Below are positions 22,822 to 33,802 of a stretch of 51,883 nt of DNA, piece after piece. A model generated the notes under the pieces. It did no database searches. It had not been told where the DNA came from and saw only the letters and a list, made by a program, of their open reading frames with translations. The stretch covers positions 1-51,883 of the forward strand of contig NW_025955240.1 of assembly GCF_022376445.1 (NCBI RefSeq). Direction: 5' to 3'. The first letter of the stretch is position 1, and each line of letters opens with the position of its first letter. This stretch comes from Fomitopsis serialis (taxonomy: Eukaryota > Basidiomycota > Agaricomycetes > Polyporales > Fomitopsidaceae). The position numbers and the translations under genes are program-made.

Positions 22822-24465
22822 ATGTCCTCCTCCAAATCCAAGTCCGTCGCTCGACGCGGCGCAGAGCTCAACCCGCGCACGACAAAGTATGAGTTCTTCG
22901 GGCCCCCGGGCGCGCTCTTTGTGACCCTCACCGTCCCGATCACGACCTATGTACTCTACTTTGGCTGCTCGGAGCAGGCGGGGGATGCCCGCCCCCGGTG
23001 ATTACTACCGACGCCATTGTTGCTGCGCTCAGCGATCCGCAGTGGTGGAAAGGCCTCTGGGACACGGAGGCGGCCCTTATGTACCTTGGGTGGTACGCGT
23101 TCTGTGTGGCGGCATGGTTCGTGCTGCCCGGAGATTGGGTAGAAGGTGTGACGATGCGCACGGGCAAGAAGAAAATGTACAAGATCAATGGTGAGCGTCA
23201 CTCTCGTCGCAAGGGACTTGCATGCTCAGAGTGCCACAGCTTTCACGACGATGCTGCTCGCGCTCGGCCTCACGGGAGGCTACATCGGGCGCTATGGCCC
23301 GGAGTCGTTCACATTCATCTACGACAAGTGGGTTGGCTTGGTGACGGCCTCTGTCCTCATGTCTGTGGTGCAAGGTCTCGGATGCTATGCTGCTTCCTTT
23401 CGTCCAGGCGCCCTCCTCGCCCTCGGAGGTAACAGTGGCAACCCCATCTACGACGTTCGTGCAGTCTCCTGTCGATCACGTTCGTACTGATGAACGCGTC
23501 ACGCTAGTTCTTCATTGGCAGGGAGCTCAACCCCTCGATTGGCTACTTCGACTTGAAGTCATTCAATGAGCTCCGACCCGGCCTCATACTCTGGGTCCTC
23601 ATTGATATCAGCATGATGTGTGAACAGGCCGTCCGCCGTGGCGGGTACAAGAACATCACCGACTCAATGTGGCTCGCGAGCGCGTTCCAGGTTTTCTACG
23701 TCTTCGATGGGTTGTACAACGAGGTACGCTCGCCACATCGTCTGTCCGTCAACCACTGTTCTCATGTACATGTAGCCGGCGATCTTAACGACCATGGATA
23801 TCACCACGGACGGCTTCGGCTTCATGCTCGCCGTCGGCGACCTCACCTGGGTGCCCTTTGTCTACTCCCTGCAGCCGCGTTTCCTCGTTTTCAGGCAGAA
23901 GGAGCTCGGTTACGCTGCGACCGCTGCGATCGTTGCGGTCAACGTCCTTGGCTACGTTATCTTCCGTGCTGCGAACGGCCAGAAGAACGACTTCCGTAAT
24001 GGCAAGAACCCGAAGAGTGCGTATCCTGTTTCACCGTGGCGGTGAACGGGTGGTGGCTGACCGCGTTCCGAGCAGACCTGAAGTACATGACGACCGAGCG
24101 TGGCACGAAGCTCCTCATCGAGGGATGGTGGGGCATGTCCCGGCACCCGAACTACATGTAAGCATCTCCGTGTAGCCTGAAACGTCCGCGGATGCTCACA
24201 CCGCGGCAGGGGCGACCTCATCATGGCGTTCGCGTGGTCCCTCCCGACCGGCTTCGAGACGCCCATCACGTACTTCTACGTGACCTACTTCGCCGTGCTC
24301 CTCATCCACCGGCAGATGCGGGATGACGAGAACTGTGAGAAAAAGCGAGTCTTCCGTTCCCCAATGCTTCGCGGTGATGCTAACGGGTGATTGAACAGAT
24401 ACGGAAAAGACTGGCACAAATACTGCAAGCTCGTGCCGTACCGCATCATTCCCTACGTATATTGA
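22822..24465 (+). CDS. ERG24: Delta(14)-sterol reductase (ergosterol biosynthesis)
   Basis: Seven exons: 22822-23190, 23240-23454, 23508-23723, 23776-24016, 24076-24157, 24210-24344, 24399-24465; about 441 residues after frame repair. The protein is multi-membrane-spanning, with FFGPPGALF near the start, [20 protein letters not shown], the ERG4/ERG24 motif [40 protein letters not shown] and the C-terminus [12 protein letters not shown]. It reduces the C14-C15 double bond of sterol intermediates in the ER using NADPH, after lanosterol demethylation. The frame breaks at five G (22980-22984); six G would restore it. The last intron starts with GC (AA|GCGAGT...TAAC...AACAG), which is the only donor that keeps the conserved CEKKYGKDW frame. 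ERG24 fits better than ERG4 by the C-terminal [12 protein letters not shown]. Confidence 0.93.
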
Positions 24466-25940
24466 TAGGCTTATCCGGATGTCTGGAGGGGGTTTCTTGT
24501 GTTGGCGTCGTGAGTGTAAATGTTTCCTGGACCGCAAAAGTGGACTGTCTAGTGTATCTCCCATATTATATGCTTCTGATGTTCTACTTGTGGCAAGCTG
24601 ATGTGATACATACGGAACTTCTGCCTTAATCTGTTTGCCAAGTACTTACTACGAGATGGCAGACATGGAAGAGAGCAGCTGTGGGTGGTGCCCTGCTTGA
24701 ACGGAGTGCCGTTGCCAGCTCCGCGGACTGAGCTCCATGGCATAGCATTACTCATACAATTTGCCGTGCAGGATGACACAGGATGATTGCCCATCCGCCG
24801 TGGTGAATTGCAACGGTTTCACCCAGCATCCCACTTTGAGGTTGTGACGGTGATCCGCGCACGGGCTTTGCAGGGAGGTGCAATTTGTGTCCGAAGGGCG
24901 GTGACTCTATCCGAAAGTGACACCGTGTCGGCGCAGTGAGCGGCCCACTTGGCCTGAGCATCACGTAGGTTCCAGAGCCTACTGGTATTCGGTTATTCTG
25001 TAAGCTCATAGGTGCGAGATAAAATGCGATCCACAGTCTGTGTACGATGGGTGCAGGTCATGAGTGGTCCTACCCGTATCTAGCGAACCACCGGTGGGAT
25101 TTAGAAGTGAGGTAGGGCGCATCGCCCTGACGAACACCGAGGGGACAATGAGATCATGATGGATTAATGGCGTGTCTTACGGCTCCTGAGAACGTGGCGG
25201 GTTCTGGGAGGACCCTGACGGGACCGGGCTGTAAGAACGTGTCACTCTCGATGTGAAGACGTGGCGGACCTTCATACCCCGTTCACTGCCTCCCGACTCC
25301 GGCTTTCCAGACCCTCCTCGCACTTTCTCTCCTCGGGTTGAATAGGCCCGAGCGCACGACTATCAGACATCGGCCAACTTCGCGCCCAAGTCACTTATCA
25401 GATGAGCATTCAGCTAAGCAGGCATCGGGAGAAGAGCAGAGGAAGCCAAGTGGTTGACCATGTGAAGGGCCTTATCGCGGACGACTTCGAGCATCCAGTG
25501 TCTTCATGTGTGATGCTGCTGAGAGATGGGCACTCATCACCGCGTGATGAACGCCCTAGCACAACGATGTACTGTGGAGCCAAAGCTGTAAGCAAGCTCG
25601 GAAGAGACTAGAATGTCTTGGGCCGGCGTGCACGGGCCCGTCCTGACCGAGGCATGAGTGTATGAGATGAGACACAGCATAACGAGCTCACCTGGGCGAA
25701 TCGCTGGAAATGCCTTCATTGTACTCCAGCATTTGCTATGCTCGGGCTTGGTCGCAGGCCGGCGCAGTCGAGGAGGTGGCGGAGAGCACGCCGGCCACGA
25801 TCGGGCGTGCGCACGACGGCCGACGAGTCGAGATCGGAAGCACGTTACGTAAGCAGAAGGGGCTTCCGGATCATGCCGATGAGGTTCCGCGGTCATCTGG
25901 GCTGTGGTCCGCGCGGGTGCCATTGCCAAGGGTGGAAGCC
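24466..25940. other. Gene-poor stretch of 1.5 kb
   Basis: No exon chain or domain seen. The final 150 bases precede a TATA box for the KNH-like gene at 26026. Confidence 0.55.
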
Positions 25941-25950
25941 CTATATAAGG
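25941..25950 (+). promoter_or_regulatory. TATA box of KNH-like copy 2
   Basis: CTATATAAGG lies 85 bp upstream of the ATG at 26026. Copies 3 and 4 have a TATA box at a comparable distance. Confidence 0.75.
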
Positions 25951-26025
25951 GGCCACCCGGCAGCCTGCCTCCCCAGCAGTGCTCACCCAGCTACTCTCAC
26001 AAACGCTAACGAATAACCTCACGCT

Positions 26026-26577
26026 ATGATCATGAACAACCTCACGTCTGTCTTCCTCTTCTCCTTGCTCTCGCTGTTCGCGCTCGTCGGCGCGTTCCCT
26101 GTCCGCCGCGACGTATGGGACCCTCAGATCCTCAGCCCGAACTCAAGTACGGTCTGGGTGGTCGGTCAGACATACAATGTGACATGGTGAGCGGAATTCT
26201 AGAAGCTCACTTCGCTTGTATGCCGATCGGGCTCGCCATTAGGAACACGACTGACGCTCCGGAGCACATCACGAACTCGATTGGCCGAGTAGTATTGGCC
26301 ACCAATGGCACCGAGGACTATGGTGCGTGCGATTCGCCTGATCCCTTTCTCGCTCGTCGCTGACTTTATGTCACAGAACATCCGCTCGCCTCCAACTTCT
26401 CTATCCTACTTGGCAGCATCCCCATCACCGTCCCGGATCTCGAGCCTGGCTCTGACTACGCCATAGTCTGTGAGTACTGCGCTGTCCAATTCACCTCATC
26501 ATAGTATGTTGACTGTAGTTGCAGTGTTTGGTGATTCCGGCAACTTCAGCCCCACTTTCAGCGTCACGTCTGCGTGA
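26026..26577 (+). CDS. KNH/Kre9-like small secreted protein, copy 2
   Basis: Four exons, 26026-26186, 26243-26322, 26377-26469 and 26525-26577, give 128 residues. A signal peptide (FLFSLLSLFALVGAFP) is followed by RRDVWDPQILSPNSSTVW, then VVGQTYNVTW interrupted by an intron inside the Trp codon. Next come TNSIGRVVLATNG, an NFSILLGSIPITVP strand pair, LEPGSDYAIV and the end LFGDSGNFSPTFSV. This is the Kre9/Knh1 N-terminal (immunoglobulin-like) domain without a Ser/Thr-rich tail or GPI signal, so the product is probably secreted or loosely wall-bound. Several N-x-S/T sites are present. The start may be 26026 or the ATG at 26032. The exon plan matches copies 3 and 4 almost exactly (80 and 93 nt internal exons). 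Confidence 0.88.
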
Positions 26578-27629
26578 ACCATGTCCGACTCTGCGCCCCT
26601 CCATCTGCCCCTTCCCCATCGCAAAATGTCATGCTGTACATCTCCTGACGTTTACGGACCCTTCATGTAGTCGGACTTCGCATTGGGACTGTTGTTTCAC
26701 TCGTGCACGAACTTCGGACACTTGCATTGGACTTTCACTGTACATTAGTCTGTCTAGTCTAGTCTAATAGTCTAGCAATAGTTGGTCTGGTGTTGCAATC
26801 ATAGGCGAGGTAGCAGTTGTGTTCTAGCATTTGGTCAGTGAGCTGTTTGCCTCGTCATGGCCCTGTGCCCAGTGAGCACTGAGATCTACGCTGGTAAGTA
26901 TCGTACCCAAATTGAAGACCTGCAACATCGGGGCAATCCGGCCAAATAACCACCGTATGACAGCGGTCTGGACCTCCTTGGAGACCGAGGGTGGAGGCTA
27001 TGCAATCGCCATTGTCAAAACTTGGCCGACATAGTCGCTCACGGCTGCGGGATATCGTAAGTCATGCATTCAATTGACTTGCACGGACATTGTGGCCGCC
27101 TGCGCGAGGCCATCACCATCCCCGACGATCCTCGGAGAGTTTCGCCCACGGAACCCGCGTTGACATCAGTCCGACGTTCCGAGCCGGCCTCAACACTGCA
27201 CCGACATAACTTCCACCTTGGTGTCCGGACCTACAGTCAGGGACCTGTACCATGGCTGCGGCTACAGCTTGAGCTTTGTCATGCCTCGCCTTCGCCTCGA
27301 CGTCCTCACTACTTGATCCTAGTCGGTAGCTGAGCGCGCCGTGGGTGCGGCCCACACTGCATTCAGTGTTGCGGCTTTCCCTGGCCGTGCAGTGCTCCCG
27401 AACCTTTGTCGCCCACTGGCGATCAGAGCCGCGTCATGTATACTGTATTGAATATGTATACGTAGGCGTCGCCCCGGGCACACGGCGGCGGGCTGGATTG
27501 GCCTACTCAAAAGTCAAGCGGTATGGCTGTGCCGGTGTCGCACTCCGACACAGAGCTCAAAGGCCAGTAGGAAGATGGGCGCCCAGTTGACCAAGAGCAT
27601 TCGAGAGCGGCGAGAATCATCCGTGCTCG
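26578..27629. other. Intergenic, no gene recognised
   Basis: It contains a short CTAGT microsatellite-like patch near 26745-26785. Open frames of 60-90 codons have no recognisable features. Confidence 0.55.
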
Positions 27630-27638
27630 TATATAAGG
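27630..27638 (+). promoter_or_regulatory. TATA box of the secreted protein gene at 27744
   Basis: TATATAAGG lies about 114 bp upstream of the ATG. Confidence 0.7.
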
Positions 27639-27743
27639 GCCGGGAAGAGTAGGCTGAACTTCAGCAGAGTTCAACTACCCTTGACAACTTGTCACTCGTC
27701 ACTCATTTTCACGACGATCCGCACTACACAGTTCGCGACCAGC

Positions 27744-28380
27744 ATGATTTCCCTCGCGCTGACTGCCCTCGCCGCGACACTCTTCACGTCGGTCGCCGCG
27801 AACCCAATCAAGGCGCGGGACTTCGTTGGACCTTCGGGCCTGACCCAGTTCCAGCTGACCACCGTGCCCAACGGCGACAACGACACCTACTCCGGGTGGT
27901 GGCCCGTCGCGTTCCACACCGGCGCAGGGGAGAATGCAGTAGTCCTCAGCCCGGACCAGAGCGATGCCCTCACCTGGCGTATGTACTCACCAACTTACTT
28001 CTCGCAGTCCAACACTCACCTATCGCATCGCAGAATTCAACAGCACGACCGGTGACGTCTACTGGCTGTCATCTACCGGCCCGAACGGAGAGGAGGTCCC
28101 TTGGTCCCTCGGCTTCGTGGAGTCGGCGCCCTACGAGAGCGACGCGCCCCCGGACTACAAGCTCGTCACGAACAACGCGGGCGTCCAGAATGCGGGCTTC
28201 TCGTTTAACGGCGACGTCCTCCCGAACCCGCCTGGCTACGGTACGATGGCGGCGTGCTATGTGAATGGCACGGCACCGTACTGGAGCGTGGGCCCGCAGG
28301 TGCAGCTGTTGTGGAGACCGGATGATGTCCCGGTTGGGGATTGTGCGGACGTGCTGCTGAAGGCCGTGCCTGTGGAATGA
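27744..28380 (+). CDS. Predicted secreted protein, two exons
   Basis: Exons 27744-27978 and 28034-28380 join through GTATGT...CGCAG to 193 residues. The N-terminus MISLALTALAATLFTSVAAN is a typical signal peptide. The mature protein holds SGLTQFQLTTVPNGDND, WWPVAFHTGAGENAVVL, WLSSTGPNGEEVPWSLGF and ends with DCADVLLKAVP. Few cysteines are present and no catalytic motif is evident. Similar small secreted proteins are common in wood-decay basidiomycetes, but I cannot name the family with confidence. A strong TATA box suggests inducible or abundant expression, as for the KNH-like genes nearby. Confidence 0.8.
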
Positions 28381-29045
28381 GGCGAAGTGGCTTTGACAGA
28401 GGACTGGATGGTGTCAGTAGAAATTGGACGATATCTGTGCAGTGGTGTCATGCCTGAACATTACAACGTACGTTAATGGACTGTCGATATAGCCAACAGT
28501 GTGGTACAGTCGTCGGGATGATACTGTATTTAATGGAGAACAACTGCGTACCGAGTCATGAGGCCTGAGGCCTCGGGAGGGAGGGTCCGAGGGAGGATTC
28601 GATGTAAGCTCTTGGCTGACCAAGGCAGGATAGAAGGCGAGGATTAATCGATTCGAACAGGCAACGGCTTGCCGCCACGCGTCGACCACCGTAAAGCGCC
28701 CTTCTGGTTATCAGTTCATCGAGACTTTGCATCCAGCCAATGACACCGGCGATGCCGACATGAGAGTGGGAGGAGAGTTACTGAACTCGAGCTTTGAAGT
28801 TGAACGGTTCGCCGCGGGGTCTGACGCGCTGTCACGTGCACGCGTCGAAGCTGCCCGGTGTCCGGTGGGCTGGGACAGCTTCGTCTGAACGAGGAAGCAC
28901 CTCCCGCGCAAGCAGAGGCCTTGCGGCACGCAGGCCAGGTTGCACTCGAAGCTCGAGCACGTATATCTGCCCCAGCGACGCCTGTGCAACCTGTCCTCCT
29001 CTATCCCCCCATTGCCCACAGGCCTCGTCACCCGATCCTCTCCCG
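28381..29045. other. Intergenic, possibly the 5' part of Argonaute
   Basis: The frame of the first Argonaute exon is open upstream from about 28794 but without an ATG. The Pro/Ala-rich N-terminal extension common in Argonautes may therefore be encoded in undetected exons here. Confidence 0.45.
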
Positions 29046-32000
29046 ATGGCTCACCGCGGAGGTCCCAGAGATGTGCCCATGCAAGTGCGGACGAATGCGT
29101 TCCTAATCTCAAGAGGTCCCAAGTCAAAGGACCCTTGGTACCAATATCATGGTCCGTACCCGCCGCTAGAGAATGCGACCACCGATTCACGCTGTGCGCA
29201 GTCGGCGAGTAGCGTGCAGATCTGCGGAGTATTCGTGTGCTACAGCGATCCCCCTCAGTCATTGACACCCAGCTCGACAAGTTTCCCACCAGAAGGGCCT
29301 TCGAGATTATTGACAAGCTGCAGCGAGACCTACCGCAATTTTTTACCCCGCGGGCCGTCTACGATGGCAAGGCAGGCTTGTTCTCCAAGAAAAGCGACAT
29401 CCCTGCCGGAACGGTAAGGACGCGGGCGTTGACCGAGTCCTGCACAACTCATCAGCGCTTCAGCTCGAAGTGAAGATGTCTGCCAACCCAACCTCTACGA
29501 GGGGGGTGTTCCGGGTGACATTGACACGCGTGCGCCAGATTAGCCCCGAGTAAGTACGCAGCTGAACGTGATTGCCGGAGTGAAGATCGTTCATGTATGG
29601 CTAGCTGGATCGAACAGCTCATGGTGCAAGGGGCCGGATCAGCGCCGAACACAGACACAAGCACCACCACTCTGTTGCAGATCGTAGTTCGGCAAGGCGC
29701 GAATATGTACGCACTCATCTCCAGCGCGCGCTATCATGGGACGCTATGCCCATGCTTAAATCCCAGGCGTCATCACTACCCTCCGAATGCCCGTGCATTT
29801 TTCGTAGAACACGGGTTTCGGGAGATGAATGGCGGCCTGCGGGCCTACCGCGGATTCTTCCAGTACGCCCCATCTCCACTCTCTTGAGAACAGAGATCAC
29901 TCACGACGTCGGACAGGAGCGTGCGCCCCGCCATCGGACGACTGTTGTTGAACGTCGATACAGTGACTGCCTTGCTGTGACTTCCCATAGTTGAAGCTAA
30001 TGTCTCTGAAACCCACTCACGTCATACCAACAGATACCGACCGGGTCCACTGGTCGACCTGGCCATGAGTTACTTAGGGAAGCGGAACGCCCGAGACCTC
30101 GTCCGTCTTTCTCCTCCCGAGTACAACAGACTGCGGGGCTTCCTCAAAGGCGTGAGAGTCACGATCCAGACCGCTCGCTCCGACAGGGCTCGGGCGATCG
30201 GTAACCTAGTGGCAGAGGCTGGGCCCTACGAGTTTGAGAAGGACGGAGCGACTACGACGGTGCAGGTACAGACTATCCGCTCTCGCTCTGGTGTGCATCT
30301 GTCGTTGAAAGGGAGCCGCAGGAGCACTATCGACAAGCGTATAATGTGCAACTGCGATACCCGACCATCTTTGGCGTGCGGATCGGGCGCGATGCCGTGT
30401 TCCCAGCCGAGCTGTGCAACGTCGAGAAAGGCCAGCTCTACAGGAAGAAGATCCCTGCCGAAATCGGACCCGACTTTTTGTCGTTCTCGACGCAGAAGCC
30501 GCACGAGCGGATGCAGACTATCGAGGCTGCTATCTCAGGACCGGTATGTCCTCGCTCCTACAAATCAGATCCGTCCATGACATGACGGGCGTTTCTAGAA
30601 CCAACTCTTTAACTACGACGTGTCCGACTTCATGCAGGAGGCTGGCTTGCAGATCCAGCGCGAGCCCCTCACCGTGCAAGGACGCGTCATGTTCACGCCG
30701 ACTATCCAATACAACGGCTCGACGCTGGTGAGCACGTCCAGCGCCATGGCAGTCCAATCAGCGCTCACGTCTCGAGCAGACTTTGCAAGACAAGAGTGGC
30801 TCGTGGAACGTCGTCAGAAGGCGCCTGCTCAATCCCAGGCCAATCGATGCATGGGCCGTCGTCAGCTTTGACTCGCAAGCGAACGGTAATGACGTACGCA
30901 GATTTGTCGAGAAGCTGAGCAACAACTTGCAAGCTTTGGGTGAGCTCGCTTCCCATGTGCAGACTTCGTACTGTGGGCGCTAACGAGCTATGCGCAGGCG
31001 TCCGTATGTATTCCCCTGCGGATCGCAGTGTTGCCGCGTCAGTTTTTCACGCACGCGAATTCCAGAAGTTAGACAACCTGCTGTCATTGATCAGGGCAAC
31101 CCGAACCAAGTTGCCAGAGTAAATCTTGTGCTTCAATCAATGATGTCTACTCACGCGGGGTCATAGTCTATAGAGGAGATTGCCAAGAGGGCGTCTCCTA
31201 AGGCACCTCCGACGATTGTCGTAGCCATGCTTCCCAGCAGCGCAGCGGAGATTCGCAAGGAGATCAAACACTGGGGGGACGTCAAAGTCCATGTGCCGAC
31301 GCAGTGTGTGGTCAGTCGTGCTCGACGTCTCATGTCCGTCATGGTCGTGACATAATCTCCCTTAGCGCGCGGGGAAATGGGAGAAAGCCAGCGACCAGTA
31401 CTGTAACAACGTCGCACTGAAGTGAGTCTGGGCTCCCCTATACTGGGCTCGAACTCAAGGATGGATGTTCTCAGGATCAATGCTAAGATCGGAGGTGTGA
31501 ACTCGAAGACCCTTCCCACCGACGGGAGCTTGCAGGCCATCGTGCCGCCTTTGACGATGGTGATAGGTATGACTATGTTCACCTCTCTGTGGTCTCTTCG
31601 ACGTCTCACAACTACCTGTCAGGCGCCGACGTCGGTCATCCCGGTCCTGGGGTCAGCAACCGGCCGTCCATGACGAGCCTGGTTGCGTCGCTCAACGACG
31701 ACTGTACGCAGTACGCTGCGTTTTCGTCCATCCAAGCACCACGACAGGAAATCATCGCCGACTTGAAGAAGATGCTCGAGGTATATCTGGATGGTGCATG
31801 ATGTTTAAGGCATACTCAAGCCGTACCCAGGATGCGATCTATCAGTTCCTCTTGTCGACGAATGGAAAGTATCCCAAGCGTATCGTCTTCTTCCGAGATG
31901 GCGTCTCTGAGGGTGAATACGCGCGAGTTGCCAGAGAGGAGATTGAAGTGATTAATAGTGAGTAGAGGATACTGCAGGCTTAGCTCCTCGTCATCGTACT

Positions 32001-32923
32001 CTTCGCCTTTGCAGACTGCCTCCTGAATCTGGCCCAATTCAATAAGGACGGCACCCAGGTGCCTGGCGGAAGCAAGGCTTATGCACAGGGGCAGAAACCG
32101 CTGGTCACATTCATTGTCGTCGGAAAGCGGTGTGTACTCATATAATTCATACACGCTGTCAACCCTCAGCTGATGGGTGTTTCCAGTCATCATGTTCGCT
32201 TTTTCCCAACCTCGAGGTAAAGGCCGTTTGATTTGCTTGAGCTGCTTGACTGATAGCTGCTCTCAGGGACAATGGTGACCGCTCGGGAAATTGCCCGGCT
32301 GGATTCGTCATTGAGAACGAGATCACCAGCCCTGCGTACGACAACTTCTACCTCCAATCGCACAGCGGGTTGATAGGGAGTACGTCGACATTTATCCTGT
32401 AATGTGTGAGGAGTGCATCTCAAGAATGTTCCCAGCGAGCCGGCCCAGTCATTACATCATTCTGCGGAACGAGATTGGTTTGCCCCTCGCGACGTATGTC
32501 CATCCATGCGTACTTCCCCCCTCTGTTCATGCTGACGGCTGCACCAGGTGCCAGCGTCTCTCCTTCGACCTCTGTCATGTCTATGCCAGTGCGACGCGTT
32601 CTGTATCGATCCCAGCGCCCGTGTACTGTAAGGATATATCCTTCGTCTTTCCTGTCACGCCTGTTCTGACCTATCCTATTAACTTAGATGCCGACGTACG
32701 TCTTTACTGGCTGTCTTCAGCATTGACGTCGGCCTTCGTACTCACGTTTCCCATCTAGCGTGTCTGCGCTCGAGCCGAGTTCCATTTCGTACCGGAGCTG
32801 CGTTTCGCAGACACGGAATCTGGGATCGGGTCGGACAGCTCGTCGTCGTTCAACCTAGAACAATGGAAAACCGGGTTCAAAGCGGCAGGTATGCCGGCAC
32901 TTCGTAGAATGTATTTCCTATAG
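29046..32923 (+). CDS. Argonaute, fungal QDE-2-like RNA-silencing nuclease
   Basis: About 22 exons, roughly 890 residues. Exons include 29046-29151, 29246-29413, 29464-29549, 29605-29706, 29767-29862, 29917-29976, 30034-30265, 30322-30543, 30599-30727, 30780-30939, 30998-31118, 31167-31310, 31366-31421, 31475-31566, 31623-31957, 32015-32129, 32187-32216, 32267-32379, 32436-32493, 32548-32627, 32688-32695 and 32759-32923. The N domain has MQVRTNAFLIS and FTPRAVYDGKAGLF; then RGFFQSVRPAIGRLLLNVD, PAZ (LRYPTIFGVRIG), MID, and PIWI with ADVGHPGPG, PRQEII, IVFFRDGVSEGEY, FIVVGKRHHVRFF, SHYIILRNE, SIPAPVYYAD; the C-terminus is RRMYFL. The slicer tetrad reads D-E-D-D. Three places need a one-base change: the exon 1/2 junction, the donor at 31117-31120, and about 31793-31796. 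The start is uncertain. Confidence 0.92.
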
Positions 32924-33700
32924 ACGTCGTCTGCCTCGTGTGCACGAGGTTTTGAACAACTCACCCAGTAGTACATCTCGAGTACGAACGAGCGTTACCC
33001 CCCGAAGCCTCACCGAGATATATAGCGCTAGCCACGGTATTGTATATGTGACTCGACAGAACAAGAAAAGCGTTGTATCAGTGTGTGGTACCGGCAGTGA
33101 CACATATGCATGTTGTACAGGAATTGTAGGCCAGATCTTGCAGTGCTCCATTCTACAGAAGATCCGATACTTGCTGACTCAGTTCTCATGATGACCTTCA
33201 CTGCGTACGTCCCGTGGCAAGTCGAGAGCATTCGCCGGCTTTCTGATGCCTTGGTCTAGTCGCTTGTCATGCAGGGCACATGAACGCAGCATGAGCCTAC
33301 GAATGCGGGACCGCCTCGCCGGCGTGTGCTTGGCCAGGATGTTTGAATATGCCCCCGGCGGAACTCGTGATACCTATCCACGGCAAGCATCCACGTCAAC
33401 TCGCCATCGACTCGGTGCATGATACTATAGGCCCTGAATGGGTCAAGCCACCAGCTATGCGAATCTTTGACCATTGGGACGCATTACATAGGTTCCAGTT
33501 GAAGCTACGGGGTGATTGCGCATCGAGTTGACATGTTCACGGGAGCACAGCTCCGTCTCGCCGGGAGTTTCGTCTGGGCAGCTTGATCCGGAACGTCCAC
33601 GATACGGAGCCGGGAGGCTGCACCGGCTACCGGACACGATGATCGAGTCTTGCCTGACCAGCCGCGGCCAAGCCGCGTCCCACTAGAACGTTGGGCAGAT
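32924..33700. other. Intergenic, no gene recognised
   Basis: Short open frames only. This is the 3' flank of Argonaute and upstream region of KNH-like copy 3. Confidence 0.55.
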
Positions 33701-33710
33701 GCATAAAAGG
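33701..33710 (+). promoter_or_regulatory. TATA box of KNH-like copy 3
   Basis: GCATAAAAGG lies about 95 bp upstream of the ATG at 33803. Confidence 0.65.
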
Positions 33711-33802
33711 AGGGCGGGCATGGCGGAAGTGCCCCCAGCACCAGCTCATACACACTGCTCCGCTCGTGTCCTGATAGGTTTACGAACGCCTGACGACTCA
33801 TC

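Noticed and set aside
32881..32923. Intron GTATGC...GTAG near the Argonaute C-terminus
   Set aside because: Reading straight through gives AAGMPALRRMYFL and a stop, the expected Argonaute end; splicing would shift out of the MYFL frame.
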